Of a stretch of 64,000 nt of DNA, positions 9,897 to 19,783 are shown piece by piece. The translations under genes were made by a program, and so were the position numbers. The notes beneath the pieces were generated by a model, which was not told the DNA's origin, searched no databases, and saw nothing but the letters and a program-made list of their open reading frames with translations. The DNA lies in contig DUEV01000001.1 of assembly GCA_011170375.1 (NCBI GenBank), positions 186,001-250,000 of the forward strand. The letters run 5' to 3'. Source of the stretch: Dehalococcoidia bacterium. Lineage in GTDB: Bacteria > Chloroflexota > Dehalococcoidia > Dehalococcoidales > Fen-1064. Positions within the stretch are counted from its first letter, which is position 1. Each line of letters begins with the position of its first letter.

Positions 9897-10640
9897 TTAA
9901 GTCAGTAGTGCCTTCTCCAGCCGGTTAAATAATGATATCTCTGCCCCATGCATTTGCAGATATTCCCTCGCTGAACCGAATTCTCGTCTAATGGAAGATA
10001 AGAACCATGCCATCGATTCCGAAGTCGCTTCCCAGGTGTAAGCTTGCAGCTTTTTGATGTATTCCGGTGTTTCAGGGTCGCTCATTAAGTGAGGAAGAAG
10101 ACTTTCCATGTAGGGAGCAGACATAGTATAGTCGGTTATTATATCCTCATCGGCGACACCCAGGACGCTCAGGATAAAAGCAGCCGTCACGCCTGACCGG
10201 TCTTTACCCACGCCGCAATGAAACAGGAGTGGGTGGTTTTCAGGTTCGGCAACAATTTTCAACGCATCTACTATTCGTTTGCCGTATTCTTTGTGCTTGA
10301 TACGAAATAAGTAGGCTTCGCCCATATTTGAGAAGTCATGATGCAATTCTTCCTCCGAGTAGCTGGTAAACGGTACACCTAAGTACCTTATTCCAGCATC
10401 GTTCAGGAGACTTGCCTCTTTGAGAGTTCGTGGGCCTTTATCACTACGGAGGTTTATCACCGAAGTCAGTTTGATTTCTTCCTTCAGCCGGGTTAAGTCA
10501 TGTTCAGTCATGGAATGTAGAGAACCACTGCGGAATAGCTGCCGCCAGGCTACGGTGCGGTTACCTTTAGCATGGTAACCACCGAGGTCACGGAAATTAA
10601 TAATCGCGTCAAAATTGATTTCTCTTGAGTATAACTGCAT
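9897..10640 (-). CDS. Tyrosine-protein phosphatase-like protein
   Basis: LLFHCGVGKDRSGVTAAFIL, i.e. HCxxGxxR P-loop; INFRDLGGY N-terminal motif. Confidence 0.9.
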   Translation of the reverse strand: MQLYSREINFDAIINFRDLGGYHAKGNRTVAWRQLFRSGSLHSMTEHDLTRLKEEIKLTSVINLRSDKGPRTLKEASLLNDAGIRYLGVPFTSYSEEELHHDFSNMGEAYLFRIKHKEYGKRIVDALKIVAEPENHPLLFHCGVGKDRSGVTAAFILSVLGVADEDIITDYTMSAPYMESLLPHLMSDPETPEYIKKLQAYTWEATSESMAWFLSSIRREFGSAREYLQMHGAEISLFNRLEKALLT

Positions 10641-10789
10641 CGTCTTATCTGTATAAACAATACTATGTGGTTTGTATTCTACAGCAAGCTGTGAATCTGT
10701 AACAACATATTGTGTATCTTAATGACTTAGGGATGTTAATGATACCTTTAAGTTGGAACAATATGCTAATTAGAGTTACTCAAATTGGT

Positions 10790-11264
10790 TCACAGAAGAC
10801 GATATAGAGTATGCTTGAAATCTGCAAACCCCTGTTTTTTCCAGAATGAAGAGGCGACCTGATTTTGTGCTAGAATATCGAGCTCAACTCGATGAATGTC
10901 GTTCAAACGAAACCACTTCACAATTTCAGAGACCATCTTATCACCGAGCCCTTTCCTGCGATGTGTTTCGGTAATGAATAAATCATGAATGCAGCCATAC
11001 TTAGCTCGGTCTTCAAGATTCGAAGTCCCAATTATCAGTGAGTAAGAATAACCTGCGACCTTCTCATCGTCCAGAGCTACTAGCACCAGGCTGTTCTCTG
11101 CTTCCATAGCCGGACGAAGGTGTTCTTTTATAAAAACTGGAATCGCCTCCGTCCGTGGGTGTGAAAATGGGGTCGATATCTTGACTGTGACGCATAAATT
11201 CCATCCACAGATTTCCCAAATCTGTAACGTGTTCTTCTTTTGCTTGAACAATCTGGATCGTCAT
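10790..11264 (-). pseudogene. GNAT acetyltransferase, apparently frameshifted (ORFs 11064..11264 and 10790..11251)
   Basis: N-terminal MTIQIVQAKEEHVTDLGNLWMEFMRHSQDIDPIFTPTDGG in one frame, continuation FIKEHLRPAMEAENSLVLVALDDEKVAGY...RRKGLGDKMVSEIV in another. Confidence 0.6.
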
Positions 11265-11356
11265 GTTGGCTATTGTACTATTCTATAATTGTTGCTTCAA
11301 CAATTGGGCAGAATGTAAATCGTGGCAACATTTTAGTATAATGGGGCATCCGTGAA

Positions 11357-12142
11357 ATGAATATCATTGTCTGTCTCAAGCAGGTGCCCGGCACCACCGA
11401 TGTCAAGATTGACCCCGAGACCAATACCCTCAGGCGGGAGGGCATAAAGAACGTAGTCAACCCGTTTGATACCTATGCCCTGGAGGAGGGTGTCCGCCTC
11501 AGGGAGAGGTACGGAGGCAAGGTCACGGTGCTGAGCATGGGGCCACCACAGGCGGAAGAGATGCTACGGGAAGCCATCAGCTGCGGGGCTGATGAGGCTG
11601 TGCTTATCAGTGACCGTGCCTTTGCCGGTAGCGATACCCTGGCCACCTCCTATACACTGTCCTGCGCAGTCGACAAGCTGAAAGACTATGACCTGATAAT
11701 CTGCGGGCGTCAGACAGTCGACGGTGATACCGGACAGGTAGGGCCGGAGCTTTCCGAAATGCTGGGGCTGCCATTTGTCGCCTATGTCAGCAAGGTTGAA
11801 GAGGTGGCTGATGGGCGTATGATAGCGGAGCGGATGGTCGAAGATGGTCACGAGGTCGTCGAGGTGCCCCTACCGGCAGTAATTACCGTGGTCAAGGAAA
11901 TAAACGTCCCCCGCCTGCCGTCGCTGCGCGGGCTTACCCGTGCCAAGAAGGTGGAAATACCGGTGTGGACGGCGAGCGACCTGGAAGTCGATGAAACGAG
12001 AGTTGGTTTAACTGGCTCGGCGACGTGGGTGGTTAAGGTGTTCTTTCCACAGCGGGTTCAACAGGGCGAGATGCTGGAGGGGGAGCCGGAGAAACAGGTA
12101 GATGCCCTGATTGAGAAATTGAGAGAGTTAAAGATAACGTAG
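11357..12142 (+). CDS. etfB: Electron transfer flavoprotein beta subunit
   Basis: MNIIVCLKQVPGTTDVKIDPETNTLRREG and DLIICGRQTVDGDTGQVGPELSEMLGLP. Confidence 0.95.
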   Translation: MNIIVCLKQVPGTTDVKIDPETNTLRREGIKNVVNPFDTYALEEGVRLRERYGGKVTVLSMGPPQAEEMLREAISCGADEAVLISDRAFAGSDTLATSYTLSCAVDKLKDYDLIICGRQTVDGDTGQVGPELSEMLGLPFVAYVSKVEEVADGRMIAERMVEDGHEVVEVPLPAVITVVKEINVPRLPSLRGLTRAKKVEIPVWTASDLEVDETRVGLTGSATWVVKVFFPQRVQQGEMLEGEPEKQVDALIEKLRELKIT

Positions 12143-12155
12143 GGTAGAGGTTGAG

Positions 12156-13340
12156 GTGAGTATCAGGATTGAAGCCAAGCAGTGTACCGGATGCGGTGAC
12201 TGTGTTAACGCCTGCCCACTCGGTATTATCGAGATAGTCGATGACATTGCTCAAATCGGCGAAGGTTGCAACCTCTGCGGGGCCTGCCGGGATGCCTGCA
12301 CCTTTGAAGCAATAATCATTGAGATGCCAGTCGAGGTTACCCCGGCGGACGAGTCTTATCGAGGAGTCTGGGTCTTTGCCGAACAGCAGGACGGTCATCT
12401 CAAAGGGTTTGTCTACGAGCTGGTATCGAAGGGCCGGGAGCTTGCGGACTCGCTCGGCACCGAGCTGTGTGCCGTATGTTTCGGCCATAACATCGACGAC
12501 GTAAACCGTCTGGTCGCTTATGGGGCTGATAGAATCTATCTGATTGACGACCCTGTCCTGGCGAATCAACAGGAAGACATTTATGCCGCCGAGCTCGTGC
12601 GGCTTATTCGTGAAAATAAGCCGGGGATAGTCCTTGCAGGAGCGACCTCTTTTGGGAGGGCCTTCTTTCCCCGCGTGGCCGCTGTCCTGCGGACGGGCCT
12701 CACCGCCGACTGTACCGGACTGGAGATTGACTCGGAGTCAGGGCTGCTGCGGCAGACGCGGCCTACCTTCGGGGGCAACATCATGGCGACCATCCTCTGC
12801 CGGACAAGACGGCCACAGATGTCCACCGTCCGCCCCCGGGTCTTCAAGCGGAACACCCCCGATGATACCCGGCAGGGGGAAATAATCCGGGTGGACTTCG
12901 ACAAAGAGCGTGTCACCGCCCGTACCAAGCTGCTCAGCTTCGTCAAGGACTTGACGGAGAAGGTCAAGCTTGAAGACGCTGATATTATCGTCTCCGGGGG
13001 GAGGGGACTGGGCAAGCCGGAGAATTTCGGCATTATCCGTGAACTGGCAGACGCGTTGGGGGCGGCGGTGGGTTCTTCCCGCCCTCCGGTGGATGAGGGC
13101 TGGATTCCCTATGCTCACCAGGTGGGGCAGACGGGCAAGACGGTCTGCCCGAAGCTCTACATTGCCTGTGGCATCTCCGGGGCGGTGCAGCACCTCGCCG
13201 GGATGCAGACCGCTGATGTCATCGTGGCTATCAACGACGACCCCGATGCCCCCATCTTTGAGGTGGCCACCTATGGCCTGGTAGGCGACCTCTTTAAGAT
13301 AGTGCCGCTACTGACGGAGAGGTTAAAAGGAGGTCAGTAA
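12156..13340 (+). CDS. etfA: Electron transfer flavoprotein alpha subunit with N-terminal 2x[4Fe-4S] ferredoxin domain
   Basis: QCTGCGDCVNACPLGIIEI...CNLCGACRDACTFEAI followed by EtfA; GSSRPPVDEGWIPYAHQVGQTGKTVCPKLYIACGISGAVQH. Confidence 0.95.
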   Translation: MSIRIEAKQCTGCGDCVNACPLGIIEIVDDIAQIGEGCNLCGACRDACTFEAIIIEMPVEVTPADESYRGVWVFAEQQDGHLKGFVYELVSKGRELADSLGTELCAVCFGHNIDDVNRLVAYGADRIYLIDDPVLANQQEDIYAAELVRLIRENKPGIVLAGATSFGRAFFPRVAAVLRTGLTADCTGLEIDSESGLLRQTRPTFGGNIMATILCRTRRPQMSTVRPRVFKRNTPDDTRQGEIIRVDFDKERVTARTKLLSFVKDLTEKVKLEDADIIVSGGRGLGKPENFGIIRELADALGAAVGSSRPPVDEGWIPYAHQVGQTGKTVCPKLYIACGISGAVQHLAGMQTADVIVAINDDPDAPIFEVATYGLVGDLFKIVPLLTERLKGGQ

Positions 13341-13341
13341 A

Positions 13342-13830
13342 TTGAAGGATAAGCTCAATGAACAAGGAGAGATAGGGTGCTGCCCGCGGTTTAATCCAGA
13401 GCCATGGGACAACAGGGTGGTGGCCTTTGAGGACAAGCTGTTTTTTAAAGACCATGTCAGGAGCTTTCTGCACATACCGCTGAACATAGGTAGAGTAATG
13501 GCTAAAAACATGGCCAGGATTGAGGAGGCGGGTGCCCTTGCCCCGGAGCAGTTGATGCTTTCGGATGAGAAATCTCTCTGGGGCTCCGATATCTATATTG
13601 CGGTCAGCAAAGAAGTGCCGGGAGCAGAGATGGCAAGAATGTCGGGAACATTTCTGTCCAAGGTCTTTGAAGGGCCATACTCGAAGACCGGCAGGTGGGT
13701 GAAAGAAATGAAAGCCTATGTTGAGTCGGAAGGCAAGGAGCTCAAGGACCTGTATTTTTTCTACACCACCTGCCCGGCATGTGCCAAGGTGTACGGCAAG
13801 AACTATGTCGTGCTGCTGGCTGCGGTCTAG
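13342..13830 (+). CDS. Conserved hypothetical protein (heme-/effector-binding-like)
   Basis: Starts 2 nt after etfA; complete ORF; contains FYTTCPACAKVYGKNYVVLLAAV. Confidence 0.55.
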   Translation: MKDKLNEQGEIGCCPRFNPEPWDNRVVAFEDKLFFKDHVRSFLHIPLNIGRVMAKNMARIEEAGALAPEQLMLSDEKSLWGSDIYIAVSKEVPGAEMARMSGTFLSKVFEGPYSKTGRWVKEMKAYVESEGKELKDLYFFYTTCPACAKVYGKNYVVLLAAV

Positions 13831-13863
13831 AGTGAACACTGTACCTCTACATGGTGGTAAAAC

Positions 13864-14553
13864 GTGAAAGATTTCTCACCGCGTGCGATCCTACTGGATT
13901 TCTACGGCACCGTAGTCGAAGAGGACGAGTCTCATATAGATAGGATATGCGAAGAGGTATCGAAAGCGTCTCATCTGGGGGTGGAAGCCTCAGATATTGC
14001 TTCACTATGGAACTACCTGTTCTTCGAGATGTGTGACCAGAGTCTCGGGGCCAGCTTCAGACTTCAAAAAGATCTGGCAATGATTTCGTTACAGCGTGTC
14101 CTCGATCATTTCGAGGCTGACCTCGACGGCGAGAGGCTCTGTCAGCCTCAGTTTGAATACTGGGCACGCCCGGACATCTTTCCCGAAAGCAAGGAGGTAC
14201 TGGAGGGCTGTCAGATACCGATATGCCTGGTATCAAATATCGATAACGCTGAATTACAGCTGGCACTGGAGTATCATGGCCTCAGCTTTTACCGGGTGGT
14301 CACCAGCGAGGACTGCCGGGCTTACAAACCGTGCCGTGGGATTTTCAAAAGAGCGTTGTCGGTACTTGACCTGTCACCTGCAGAGGTGTTGCACGTTGGT
14401 GATTCGCTGAGTAGCGATGTAGAAGGCGCCCAATGTCTCGGGATTCCGGTGCTCTGGATTAACAGGAAGCAAAGAGAGATTTCTCACGCGGATAAGGTTC
14501 CTGAGTACGTCTCAACCGACCTGACAGGTCTTCTGGATTTAATCGAAAAATGA
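13864..14553 (+). CDS. HAD-superfamily hydrolase
   Basis: AILLDFYGTVVEED, ICLVSNIDN, VLHVGDSLSSDVEGAQCLGIP. Confidence 0.9.
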   Translation: MKDFSPRAILLDFYGTVVEEDESHIDRICEEVSKASHLGVEASDIASLWNYLFFEMCDQSLGASFRLQKDLAMISLQRVLDHFEADLDGERLCQPQFEYWARPDIFPESKEVLEGCQIPICLVSNIDNAELQLALEYHGLSFYRVVTSEDCRAYKPCRGIFKRALSVLDLSPAEVLHVGDSLSSDVEGAQCLGIPVLWINRKQREISHADKVPEYVSTDLTGLLDLIEK

Positions 14554-15323
14554 CAGAACCGGTGAATATCTACTCAGACTACGACCCGTTTGCCCGGGTC
14601 TATAACCAGCACTGGGGTAACGAGTTCACCCCGCGCGTTTTTCCCCTGATAGAGCAGTTGATTTTGCGACAGCTGCCTGCTGGGGCCAGTATTCTCGACC
14701 TCTGCTGTGGCACCGGGCAGATGGCACAAACACTAACAGCGCTCGGTTATCGGGTAGTTGGGTTGGACGGCTCGGCAGAGATGCTCCGCTTTGCTCGTGA
14801 GAATGCTCCCGATGCCGAGTTCATCCACGCTGATGCCCGTTCCTTTGAGCTGCCGGAGACTTGCGATGCCGTCATCTGTGTTTTCGATAGCCTCAACCAT
14901 ATCATGACCGTGGAGGAGTTGACTACCGTCTTTAGAAATGTCTATGCTGTCCTGAAAGATGGCGGACCGTTCTTCTTCGACCTCAACATGGAGCCGGGGT
15001 ACGGCCTGACCTGGAACGATAACTTCGGCATTGTTGAAGATGACCATATCTGTATCGTCCGCACCAGCTACAGCCCCAGCGAGCGAATTGCCCGGTTCGA
15101 CGCCACTGTCATGCTGCTGGAGAACGGCTGGCAGCGGACCGACTTTGCCCTCCTTCAAAAGTGCTACTCGGCAGCGGAGGTACTTTCCGCTCTGGGAACG
15201 GCCGGTTTCGGTGTGATTGAGAGCTATGCCCTTGATGAGCGGCAGGGCCTCACCGGGTTGACTGAGGAAGCAGACCGGGCCTACTTCCTTTGCCGGAAGT
15301 CAGCGACAAGTCCAGCCGATTAG
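14550..15323 (+). CDS. Class I SAM-dependent methyltransferase
   Basis: ILDLCCGTGQMAQTLTALGYRVVGLDGSAEML; overlaps the HAD stop. Confidence 0.9.
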   Translation: MTEPVNIYSDYDPFARVYNQHWGNEFTPRVFPLIEQLILRQLPAGASILDLCCGTGQMAQTLTALGYRVVGLDGSAEMLRFARENAPDAEFIHADARSFELPETCDAVICVFDSLNHIMTVEELTTVFRNVYAVLKDGGPFFFDLNMEPGYGLTWNDNFGIVEDDHICIVRTSYSPSERIARFDATVMLLENGWQRTDFALLQKCYSAAEVLSALGTAGFGVIESYALDERQGLTGLTEEADRAYFLCRKSATSPAD

Positions 15324-15369
15324 ATTATTTGCCGTTTAATCTTGATAAGAGTAGAATATTCTAAAGGGA

Positions 15370-15391
15370 AGGGCATCAATCGTGATGCCCT
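15370..15391. terminator. Perfect stem-loop between methyltransferase and MFS genes (terminator-like, weak T tract)
   Basis: AGGGCATCA-ATCG-TGATGCCCT. Confidence 0.45.
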
Positions 15392-15439
15392 GTATTGCAA
15401 ATAGTTTCCTTTTAAGTTGGCTGTTGAGATAAGTTACGC

Positions 15440-16750
15440 ATGAAGAAGAACCCGCAACAATACGATGGTATGGGTGGTGGTATGGGGCCAGGGGTGCCCG
15501 GAGGCGCGAGGGGTCGGCTCAACCAGCTCATAAATATACGGACCTTTACCTCTTTCAGGAATCCGGTTTTTCGTATTTATTACGGTGCCCTTCTAGGTCA
15601 GATGGCTGCGATGAACATGCAGATGTTCGCCCGCATGTGGCTGATGAAGAAGCTAACTGAATCACCGATGATTGCAGGTGCCACCGCCTTTGCTAACGCA
15701 ATACCCATGCTTTGTCTATCCCTCTTTGGTGGGGTGATTGCCGACCGAGTACAGAAGAAATATGTCATGCTCATTGGTCAGTCTGTCTCTGCCCTCGTTG
15801 TCCTCTGTGTCGCGGTTACACTCTCCCTCGGTTACCTTAGCCCTGATGTTGAGGGTTCTTATTGGATATTAATCGTGGCCTCGGTCTTTCAGGGTACTAT
15901 TATGGCCCTCATGATGCCGTCGCGACAGGCCATCCTTCCCGAGATTGTTGGTGAAGAGCAACTAATGAATGCCGTATCGCTGAATACTTTCGGCATGAAT
16001 ACCCTCCGGATTTTTGCGCCAGCGTTGACGGGCTTCCTTATCAAACCCTTGGGTTATGACGGGATATATTACATTATGACTGGCATGTACGTCATGTCAG
16101 TTGTCTTTATTCTGTTTTTGCCCCGCACCAGTACCATCGCTGTTGGCGGTGGCGGTGCTCTCGATGGTATTAAAGAGGGCCTTCGTTACCTACGAGGGCA
16201 GAGGACAATCATCCTCGTCCTCATCATTACGCTCGTCGCAGTATTAATGTCCATGTCTTATATGTATCTGTTGCCTTTTATTGCCGAGGATGTCCTGCAC
16301 GTGGATGAAGCGCAGGGTGGGTTACTGATTAGTATCTCGGGAATCGGTGCAATTGTTGGTTCCATAACCCTAGCTTCCCTGCCGAACAAGAAGCGAGGGC
16401 TGATGCTATTGGCCAGCTGTTTCATACTGGGTCTGGCCTTGACCGGATTCGCTTTTTCCAGCCATTGGTACTTAGCGATGGCCCTGATGGTATTCGTTGG
16501 ACTGGGGCAAACGGGAAGGATGACCTTGAGTAATACCCTTGTCCAGTACTATGTAGAGGACGAGTATCGGGGACGGGTGATGAGTATCTATATGATGGAG
16601 TTTGGTCTGACCAGTTTCGGGACCTTTGCTGCCGGGGCGATGGCGGAATCTATCGGACCACAATGGGCTATTGGCGGGTTTGCTATGGTTCTGGTTGTCT
16701 TTTCTATTCTGGCAATGATTTTCATTCCGACTGTACGCCGACTGGACTAG
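15440..16750 (+). CDS. MFS transporter
   Basis: Multiple TM helices; FGGVIADRVQKKYVMLIGQ; FRNPVFRIYYGALLGQMAAMNMQ. Confidence 0.85.
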   Translation: MKKNPQQYDGMGGGMGPGVPGGARGRLNQLINIRTFTSFRNPVFRIYYGALLGQMAAMNMQMFARMWLMKKLTESPMIAGATAFANAIPMLCLSLFGGVIADRVQKKYVMLIGQSVSALVVLCVAVTLSLGYLSPDVEGSYWILIVASVFQGTIMALMMPSRQAILPEIVGEEQLMNAVSLNTFGMNTLRIFAPALTGFLIKPLGYDGIYYIMTGMYVMSVVFILFLPRTSTIAVGGGGALDGIKEGLRYLRGQRTIILVLIITLVAVLMSMSYMYLLPFIAEDVLHVDEAQGGLLISISGIGAIVGSITLASLPNKKRGLMLLASCFILGLALTGFAFSSHWYLAMALMVFVGLGQTGRMTLSNTLVQYYVEDEYRGRVMSIYMMEFGLTSFGTFAAGAMAESIGPQWAIGGFAMVLVVFSILAMIFIPTVRRLD

Positions 16751-16756
16751 TCGGTA

Positions 16757-17164
16757 TCACCCTGCTGTCTGGATACAGCTTGCCTCGCCGATGACGATTT
16801 TACTGCCGTCCTCTTTCTCCATCCAGACGTCGAGTATCAGTCTGTCACCGGCTTCTTCCGGTTCAACCGCCGAGACCTGCCCATGGGCGGTGACAATATC
16901 ACCATTGACAGCGCCACCGCCAATGAATGATACCTTTATCTTTCCATGATAGAGCCAGTTTTCACCAAAGTAGTTGTATAGCATCTCCAGCATATAGCTG
17001 AGCAGTGTGGAGCCCCCGATTAGTGCCCCCCGCATCCCGAAGTCTCGGGCATAATCGTCAGTGTGGATGACATTACGGGTATTCGGGTCAATGGGCATGT
17101 AGGCGGTCTTCGTCAGGCTTGGGATCTCTTCACCGATTTTTAGCTGTTTTATGGCTCTCTCCAT
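16757..17164 (-). CDS. MaoC-like (hotdog fold) dehydratase
   Basis: HTDDYARDFGMRGALIGGSTLLSYML hydratase-like motif; adjacent to a second hotdog protein. Confidence 0.65.
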   Translation of the reverse strand: MERAIKQLKIGEEIPSLTKTAYMPIDPNTRNVIHTDDYARDFGMRGALIGGSTLLSYMLEMLYNYFGENWLYHGKIKVSFIGGGAVNGDIVTAHGQVSAVEPEEAGDRLILDVWMEKEDGSKIVIGEASCIQTAG

Positions 17165-17178
17165 TTTCCCCCTCCGGC

Positions 17179-17580
17179 CTATTCCACATATATAGCGGTC
17201 TCACGGCTGCGCAGCAGTACCTCGCCGGTCTCGTCAACCGTTTCTAAGTCAGTAACAAGGTAATTGCGACCACGCTTCACGTATTTATCGACAACCGTGC
17301 CGTGTATGAATACCTTGCTACCGAGCTTCATCGGCTTGAGGAACTCCTGTTCGCTCTTTGCCCAGATAGACACCCTCATTTCTGGCAGGGCTTCGAACTT
17401 CATTCGGGCATGGTGGGAAATGGTGAGGCCGGGCGGGGCGAAGCCCTTTTCTGCCAGCCCTTTGGCCTGCCATTGCACCAGTTCTATCCGGTTCCTGACT
17501 GTTTCCTCGTCAAGGGTTATCTCGAGTGTACCCAGGTCCATCCCGATGGGAATCGCTTCGTAGTTCTCCTGGCTTCCCAT
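17179..17580 (-). CDS. Hotdog-fold / MaoC-like N-terminal dehydratase domain protein
   Basis: Paired with the 16757..17164 gene; KVFIHGTVVDKYVKRGRNYLVTDLETVDETGEVLLRSRETAIYV. Confidence 0.6.
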   Translation of the reverse strand: MGSQENYEAIPIGMDLGTLEITLDEETVRNRIELVQWQAKGLAEKGFAPPGLTISHHARMKFEALPEMRVSIWAKSEQEFLKPMKLGSKVFIHGTVVDKYVKRGRNYLVTDLETVDETGEVLLRSRETAIYVE

Positions 17581-17672
17581 GATGCCTCACCTCCCTTGGT
17601 CTGGATAAAGGGTGGGAAGAGGTTGATGTAATTATAACACCCTGCCGTTGTAAAGACACTAATCACCATAAA

Positions 17673-19181
17673 TTGACGGCACCTGTCGGCTATTGTAATA
17701 TGCAAATGGATGCTGAAACGTCTAAATCAATACCACGATTGGGTTATATGACCGTAAAACCGCGCTATCCACTCATTGAAGAGGTTGACCATAGACTGTC
17801 ACCACTTGATACCTTCGAACCCCTCCGCGATGAACCATTTAGTTTCTTCCTTGATAGCGGCATGGACCACCACAAGCTGGGACGCTATTCGTTTATCGGC
17901 AGCAACCCCTTTCTGGTATTAAGCAGTCGGGGTAGTGAGTGTAGTATTCTTCGCGGTTCAGAGGAGACCTGCCTGGTTGGCAACCCGTTCGATATCCTCG
18001 GTCAATTTCTGGAGCTCTACCGGCTGGACTCGTCTGCTTTCCCCGTCCCCTTCTCGGGTGGCGCCGTTGGCTATTTGAGCTATGACCTCTGCCATTTTAT
18101 CGAACGGCTGCCAAGCACGGCGGTGGATGACCTCGAATTACCCGAGTGCTATTTCGGTTTCTATGACATGGTGCTGGCCTTTGACAATCTTCAGGGTAAG
18201 GTCTACATTGTTTCAACGGGTTTCCCCGAACTGGAAGAGACCGCTAGGCTGAAGCGGGCCAGAGAGCGTCTCAGTGAGTTCAAGGCCAGGCTTGCGAACG
18301 ATGTTACACGGCTAGAGCCAGCGGTGTCAGTCTGTGCTGTGACAGGCGCCCTGCGTGGTGGCTTTACGCATGAAGAGTATGTGGCTGCCGTCGAAAGAGC
18401 ACGGCAGTACATTATCGCCGGTGACATCTTCGAGGTGAATCTGTCACAACGGTTCGAGACCGAGCTTGCTATCAGCCCCTACGAGTTATACCACCGACTC
18501 AGAAAGATAAACCCGGCCCCCTTTGCCTGTTATCTCGGCTTTGATGAGACTACGATAGTCAGCGCCTCACCAGAGCGGTTCCTCCGTACACGAGGCGACT
18601 GGGTGGAGACACGCCCGATTAAGGGTACCCGGGCACGGGGCAGGACGCCGGATGAAGACCAGGCGCTTGCTCGTGAGCTTCTCAACAGCATCAAAGACCG
18701 GGCGGAGAATATAATGATTGTTGACCTGGAGCGGAACGACCTCGGCCGGGTATGTCGCTATGGTACCGTTAAGGTGACCGAGCTGGCCATTCTGGAGGTC
18801 TTCCCCACGGTTTTTCACCTTACCTCGACCGTAGAGGGCCGATTGAGAAAAGGCAAGAACGGCATCGACCTGCTCAAGGCGACCTTCCCCGGCGGCTCGA
18901 TAACCGGTGCACCCAAGGTACGTGCCATGGAGATTATCGATGAACTGGAGCCCACCAGAAGGAGCGTCTACACCGGCAACATCGGCTACATCGGTTTTGA
19001 CGGTAACCTTGACCTGAATATCGTCATCCGCACCTTCATTATTAAGGATGGCAAGGCCTATTTTCAGGTGGGCGGGGCGGTTGTCTATGATTCTGACCCC
19101 GAGGCTGAATACCAGGAGACGCTGGACAAGGGTCGGGCTTTGATTAACGCCCTGAATATTGCCGGACCGGGTGAGAGATAA
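17673..19181 (+). CDS. pabB: Chorismate-binding aminodeoxychorismate (or anthranilate) synthase component I
   Basis: ASPERFLRTRGDWVETRPIKGTRARG, FPGGSITGAPKVRAMEIIDELEPTRR; linked to pabA/pabC-like and folP genes. True start may be internal. Confidence 0.85.
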   Translation: MTAPVGYCNMQMDAETSKSIPRLGYMTVKPRYPLIEEVDHRLSPLDTFEPLRDEPFSFFLDSGMDHHKLGRYSFIGSNPFLVLSSRGSECSILRGSEETCLVGNPFDILGQFLELYRLDSSAFPVPFSGGAVGYLSYDLCHFIERLPSTAVDDLELPECYFGFYDMVLAFDNLQGKVYIVSTGFPELEETARLKRARERLSEFKARLANDVTRLEPAVSVCAVTGALRGGFTHEEYVAAVERARQYIIAGDIFEVNLSQRFETELAISPYELYHRLRKINPAPFACYLGFDETTIVSASPERFLRTRGDWVETRPIKGTRARGRTPDEDQALARELLNSIKDRAENIMIVDLERNDLGRVCRYGTVKVTELAILEVFPTVFHLTSTVEGRLRKGKNGIDLLKATFPGGSITGAPKVRAMEIIDELEPTRRSVYTGNIGYIGFDGNLDLNIVIRTFIIKDGKAYFQVGGAVVYDSDPEAEYQETLDKGRALINALNIAGPGER

Positions 19182-19183
19182 AA

Positions 19184-19783
19184 ATGGTTGTTGTTATCGA
19201 TAATTACGATTCTTTTGTCTATAACCTGGCCCAATATCTCGGGGAGCTGGGCTGGAGGCCGGTGGTGCACCGCAACGATGCGGTCACCCTGGGGGAAATC
19301 GAAAAGTCCCGTCCTTCGCATATAATTATCTCCCCGGGTCCCTGTACCCCGCTTGAGGCGGGCATTTCTAACGATGTCGTCCGTCATTTTGCCGGCAAGG
19401 TCCCTATTCTCGGCGTTTGCCTGGGGCACCAGTGTATTGGCTATGTCTTCGGTGGAGAGATTGTTCAGGCTACTGTACCGACTCATGGCAAGAGCTCGCT
19501 GGTCTACCACGATGGACAGGCGGTATACGCCGGCCTGCCGAATCCCTTCGAGGGGGGCCGTTACCATTCCCTGGTGGTGGGGGAGCACAACTGGCCGCCG
19601 GTACTGGAGAAGTCGGCCACGACCAGTGACGGCGTTGTCATGGGTATCCGGCACCGGGAATACGTGGTTGAAGGGGTGCAGTTTCATCCAGAGTCGATTA
19701 TGACCGATGTCGGCCATGCCGTGTTGAGGAATTTCCTGGGTTACCGGCAGCCGGTGTGGCCGCGGGAGCGGGTCAGTGTCTGA
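19184..19783 (+). CDS. pabA: Glutamine amidotransferase, component II of aminodeoxychorismate/anthranilate synthase
   Basis: VVVIDNYDSFVYNLAQYLGE, ISPGPCTP, GVCLGHQCIGYVFGG, GVQFHPESI. Confidence 0.93.
   Translation: MVVVIDNYDSFVYNLAQYLGELGWRPVVHRNDAVTLGEIEKSRPSHIIISPGPCTPLEAGISNDVVRHFAGKVPILGVCLGHQCIGYVFGGEIVQATVPTHGKSSLVYHDGQAVYAGLPNPFEGGRYHSLVVGEHNWPPVLEKSATTSDGVVMGIRHREYVVEGVQFHPESIMTDVGHAVLRNFLGYRQPVWPRERVSV

Noticed and set aside
12738-13193. Minus-strand ORFs inside etfA
   Set aside because: Shadow ORFs caused by codon bias opposite a conserved gene.
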